From NCBI GenBank assembly GCA_947246775.1, contig CAMXTM010000093.1, positions 1 through 7,283 of the forward strand: DNA of 7,283 nucleotides, read 5' to 3'. This document shows, piece after piece, positions 5,232 through 7,283 of this stretch. The stretch is from an uncultured Clostridium sp. (GTDB lineage Bacteria; Bacillota; Clostridia; Lachnospirales; Anaerotignaceae). The notes beneath the pieces are model-generated. The model made no database searches and was not told the DNA's origin. It saw only the letters and a list, made by a program, of their open reading frames with translations. Position 1 is the first letter of the stretch. Each line of letters opens with the position of its first letter. The translations under genes were made by a program, and so were the position numbers.

Positions 5232-5903
5232 ATGATAGTTGTTGCAGGTTTAGGAAATCCTGGAAAAGAATATGATACAACAAAACACAATGTGGGTTTT
5301 TGGGTCATTGACCAGCTCGCAGAAAAATATAATATTGAAGTAACAAAATTCAAACACAAAGCACTCATTGGAGATGGCATCATAGAGGGCAAAAAAGTAT
5401 TGCTTGTCAAACCACAAACTTATATGAATTTAAGCGGAGAAAGCATCAGAGAAATTCTCAAATTTTACAAAATTCCAATAGAACAATTTTATGTCATATA
5501 TGATGACACCAGTTTGCCCCTTAGCACTGTTCGCATTAGAGAAAAAGGCAGCGCAGGCGGTCACAACGGTATCAAAAATATTATAGCGCATTTAGGCACA
5601 GAGGAATTTGTTCGCATTAAAGTAGGCATTGGCGAAAAACCAAACGGTTGGGACTTAGCAGACTATGTGCTTGCGAAATTTTCAAAAGATGACGAACCGC
5701 TTATACTGAGCGGTGTAGACAAGGCAGCTCACGCCATAGAGTTACTGCTCAGCAAAGACATCAAAGAAGCCATGAATCAGACAAACCAAAAGCTAAAAAA
5801 AGAAAACAAAAAGGACAGCAAAAAAGAAATGAAAAAACCAAAACAGCAAAATAGTAATCAAAACAGTGACGAAAATACCAATCAAAATGAGGTGATTTCT
5901 TGA
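5232..5903 (+). CDS. pth: Peptidyl-tRNA hydrolase
   Basis: Pth cleaves the ester bond of peptidyl-tRNA released from stalled ribosomes, recycling tRNA in the cytoplasm. From ATG 5232 the product has 223 residues and begins MIVVAGLGNPG exactly as the family does. The active-site residues are present: Asn9, His19 (catalytic), the YMNLSG segment with Asn66, Asp91 and Asn112 in GSAGGHNG. The usual DDLDLPxG loop reads DDTSLPLS, a moderate departure. After about residue 187 comes a Lys/Asn/Gln-rich, probably disordered tail of some 35 residues beyond the usual 185-195. An alternative start at 5178 with a strong ribosome site would add 18 residues. 5232 is preferred because it matches the family and has its own ribosome site. 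The stop overlaps the mfd start, so the two are co-translated. Confidence 0.93.
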   Translation: MIVVAGLGNPGKEYDTTKHNVGFWVIDQLAEKYNIEVTKFKHKALIGDGIIEGKKVLLVKPQTYMNLSGESIREILKFYKIPIEQFYVIYDDTSLPLSTVRIREKGSAGGHNGIKNIIAHLGTEEFVRIKVGIGEKPNGWDLADYVLAKFSKDDEPLILSGVDKAAHAIELLLSKDIKEAMNQTNQKLKKENKKDSKKEMKKPKQQNSNQNSDENTNQNEVIS

Positions 5904-7283
5904 ATACTCTTTTTGAACCTTTATTAGAATTACAGCAATACCAAAATATGTTACAGGACATTGGCAAAAATCAAACACCAATTCTAGCATCTGGCATGAT
6001 TGATGTACAACAAACACATATGATAGCAGGGATTTGTCACCACACCAACCGTCCTGCTATCATACTGACCTACAGCGAACTAAAAGCACGTGAGATTTAT
6101 GAAAATATTTCTTTCTTTTGCAAAAACACCTTTTTTTATCCCGCAAAAGATTTGCTTTTTTACAGTGCTGATGTGCGCAGCCAAGCCATTACTTGTCAAC
6201 GTTTTTCGATAATACACCGTTACATTTGCGGAGAAAAACCAATTGTTGTACTATCTGTAGAAGCACTCCTTGACAAAATGCCCCCAAAAGAAGTTTTTTC
6301 TTCATTTATACTCACTTTGCAGGAGGGAGACATTGTTGACACAAATAAACTATTACAGCAACTCATACAAATGGGCTATGAACGTACCGAATTAGTAGAA
6401 TCTTCTGGGCAATTTGCGGTGCGTGGCGGCATTATAGATATTTATTCCCCCACAGCAGAACAGACATTCCGTATTGAACTTTGGGACGATGAAATTGATT
6501 CCATTCGCCTTGTCAATACCAATACACAGCGTTCTACGGAAAAAGTAAGCAGTATTTCTATTTTTCCTATGCGGGAATTGGTCTATGACAACGAACTTGT
6601 GCAAAGTGCAATTCCCAAAATAGAACAAGAATATCAATTATCCTTGCAAAAATTTGAAAATTTAGGTCTTTCTGAATATGCTGCACGTTTACAGCAAAAC
6701 ATAACACCTGTATTAGATGCCCTAAAATCAGGACAAAGTCACAGCAACATCAACAACTATATGCCCTACTTTTATGAAAATGCAGTCAGTCTTTTAAGTT
6801 ATATTCCAGAAGATACCCTTTTATTTTTTGATGAGCCAGACAAAATACAACAGCATATGGACACTATTTTTACAGAATACAGCGAAAGTATAAAAGAACG
6901 TATCGAAAAGGGCTATATTCTCCCCAATCAGGGCAATTTATTATTTGATTATCTTCATATTTTAAAAGAGGCATCTCGTTTTTCCGAAATACTTCTTACA
7001 ACAATCGTACAAAAAGCGGCTGATTTTACCATTAAAAATACTTTCTTTTTTTCTGTCAAGTCTGCCCCCTCTTTTCAAAAAAGATTTGATTTATTTTGTA
7101 ATGAAATTGATTTGCTCAAAAAATCAAACTACCGCATTATTATACTAGCTGGTGGTCGTACACGTGGGGAAAGATTTGTCAAAGAGCTTGCGGAAACAAA
7201 TATCTCTGCCTTTTTTAGTGAAACACTCCACACAGATTTTCCAAAAGGCTCTGTTATGGTCATCGCTGGAAAGCTAAATCAAG
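5900..7283 (+). CDS. mfd: Transcription-repair coupling factor, N-terminal part (runs off window)
   Basis: Mfd removes RNA polymerase stalled at DNA lesions and recruits UvrA for nucleotide excision repair. The frame is open from a TTG at 5900 to the window end, giving 461 whole codons of a protein usually about 1150-1180 long. It holds the UvrB-like damage-recognition module (D1a-D2-D1b) and the start of the following domain. Family landmarks are YPAKDLLFY (80-88), GYERTELVESSGQFAVRGGIIDIYSP in two adjoining blocks (159-184, with R175-G-G-I-I-D-I) and IELWDDEIDSIR shortly after. The RNA polymerase-interacting domain and helicase motors lie beyond the window. TTG is chosen because it overlaps the pth stop (TTGA, 5900-5903), follows GAGGTGA at 5889-5895, and yields the expected N-terminus (FEPLLEL). 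The next ATG, at 5948, would remove part of it. Confidence 0.95.
   Translation, partial: MNTLFEPLLELQQYQNMLQDIGKNQTPILASGMIDVQQTHMIAGICHHTNRPAIILTYSELKAREIYENISFFCKNTFFYPAKDLLFYSADVRSQAITCQRFSIIHRYICGEKPIVVLSVEALLDKMPPKEVFSSFILTLQEGDIVDTNKLLQQLIQMGYERTELVESSGQFAVRGGIIDIYSPTAEQTFRIELWDDEIDSIRLVNTNTQRSTEKVSSISIFPMRELVYDNELVQSAIPKIEQEYQLSLQKFENLGLSEYAARLQQNITPVLDALKSGQSHSNINNYMPYFYENAVSLLSYIPEDTLLFFDEPDKIQQHMDTIFTEYSESIKERIEKGYILPNQGNLLFDYLHILKEASRFSEILLTTIVQKAADFTIKNTFFFSVKSAPSFQKRFDLFCNEIDLLKKSNYRIIILAGGRTRGERFVKELAETNISAFFSETLHTDFPKGSVMVIAGKLNQ

Noticed and set aside
5761..6017. Minus-strand ORFs opposite the pth tail and mfd start
   Set aside because: They are anti-sense readings of the lysine-rich pth tail, giving Phe/Leu-rich artefacts without ribosome sites.
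1..7283. CRISPR array, tRNA, rRNA, insertion sequence or phage attachment site
   Set aside because: No spaced repeats, cloverleaf, transposase or terminal inverted repeats were seen by eye. The only repeat is the 21-bp pair at 21-62.

Overview
The window is AT-rich DNA that looks like an anaerobic, spore-forming clostridial Firmicute, most likely Lachnospiraceae or a close relative. The reasons are the sporulation regulator spoVT, an oxygen-sensitive [FeFe] hydrogenase, a Gram-positive lipoprotein signal, strong AGGAGG ribosome binding sites and near-consensus sigma-A promoters. The family is inferred from gene content and protein resemblance, not from a database search.

Layout. Positions 1-101 (minus strand) hold the start of a tiny membrane peptide of the holin-like type I toxin family (Hol_Tox/TxpA-like), cut by the window edge. 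Its sigma-A promoter (195-223) and a roughly 87-nt leader occupy 102-223. The leader can fold so that the toxin ribosome binding site is hidden, and it also holds a possible 27-codon leader ORF whose stop overlaps the toxin start. Divergent from this is spoVT (394-939), with a sigma-G-like promoter, a leader hairpin and its own terminator. A separate unit follows: a consensus promoter (1025-1054), a 496-residue [FeFe] hydrogenase of the group B type (1095-2585) and a strong hairpin terminator (2635-2667).

Next comes a tightly overlapping three-gene ABC importer operon: lipoprotein binding protein (2700-3704), permease (3679-4467) and ATPase (4445-5056), of the SsuABC/TauABC/NMT1-like class with unknown substrate. 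Finally a housekeeping operon has its own promoter (5069-5096): pth, peptidyl-tRNA hydrolase (5232-5903, with a possible earlier start at 5178), and mfd, the transcription-repair coupling factor (from a TTG at 5900, running off the window end).

How they fit together. pth and mfd form the conserved translation-rescue and DNA-repair pair that often lies near spoVT in Firmicutes. Here spoVT is upstream of pth rather than downstream of mfd, and the hydrogenase and importer lie between them. The hydrogenase probably disposes of reductant as H2 during fermentation. No gene here shows what the importer carries. The least ordinary part is the toxin locus at the left edge, which is too short for routine gene calling and has a notable leader architecture.
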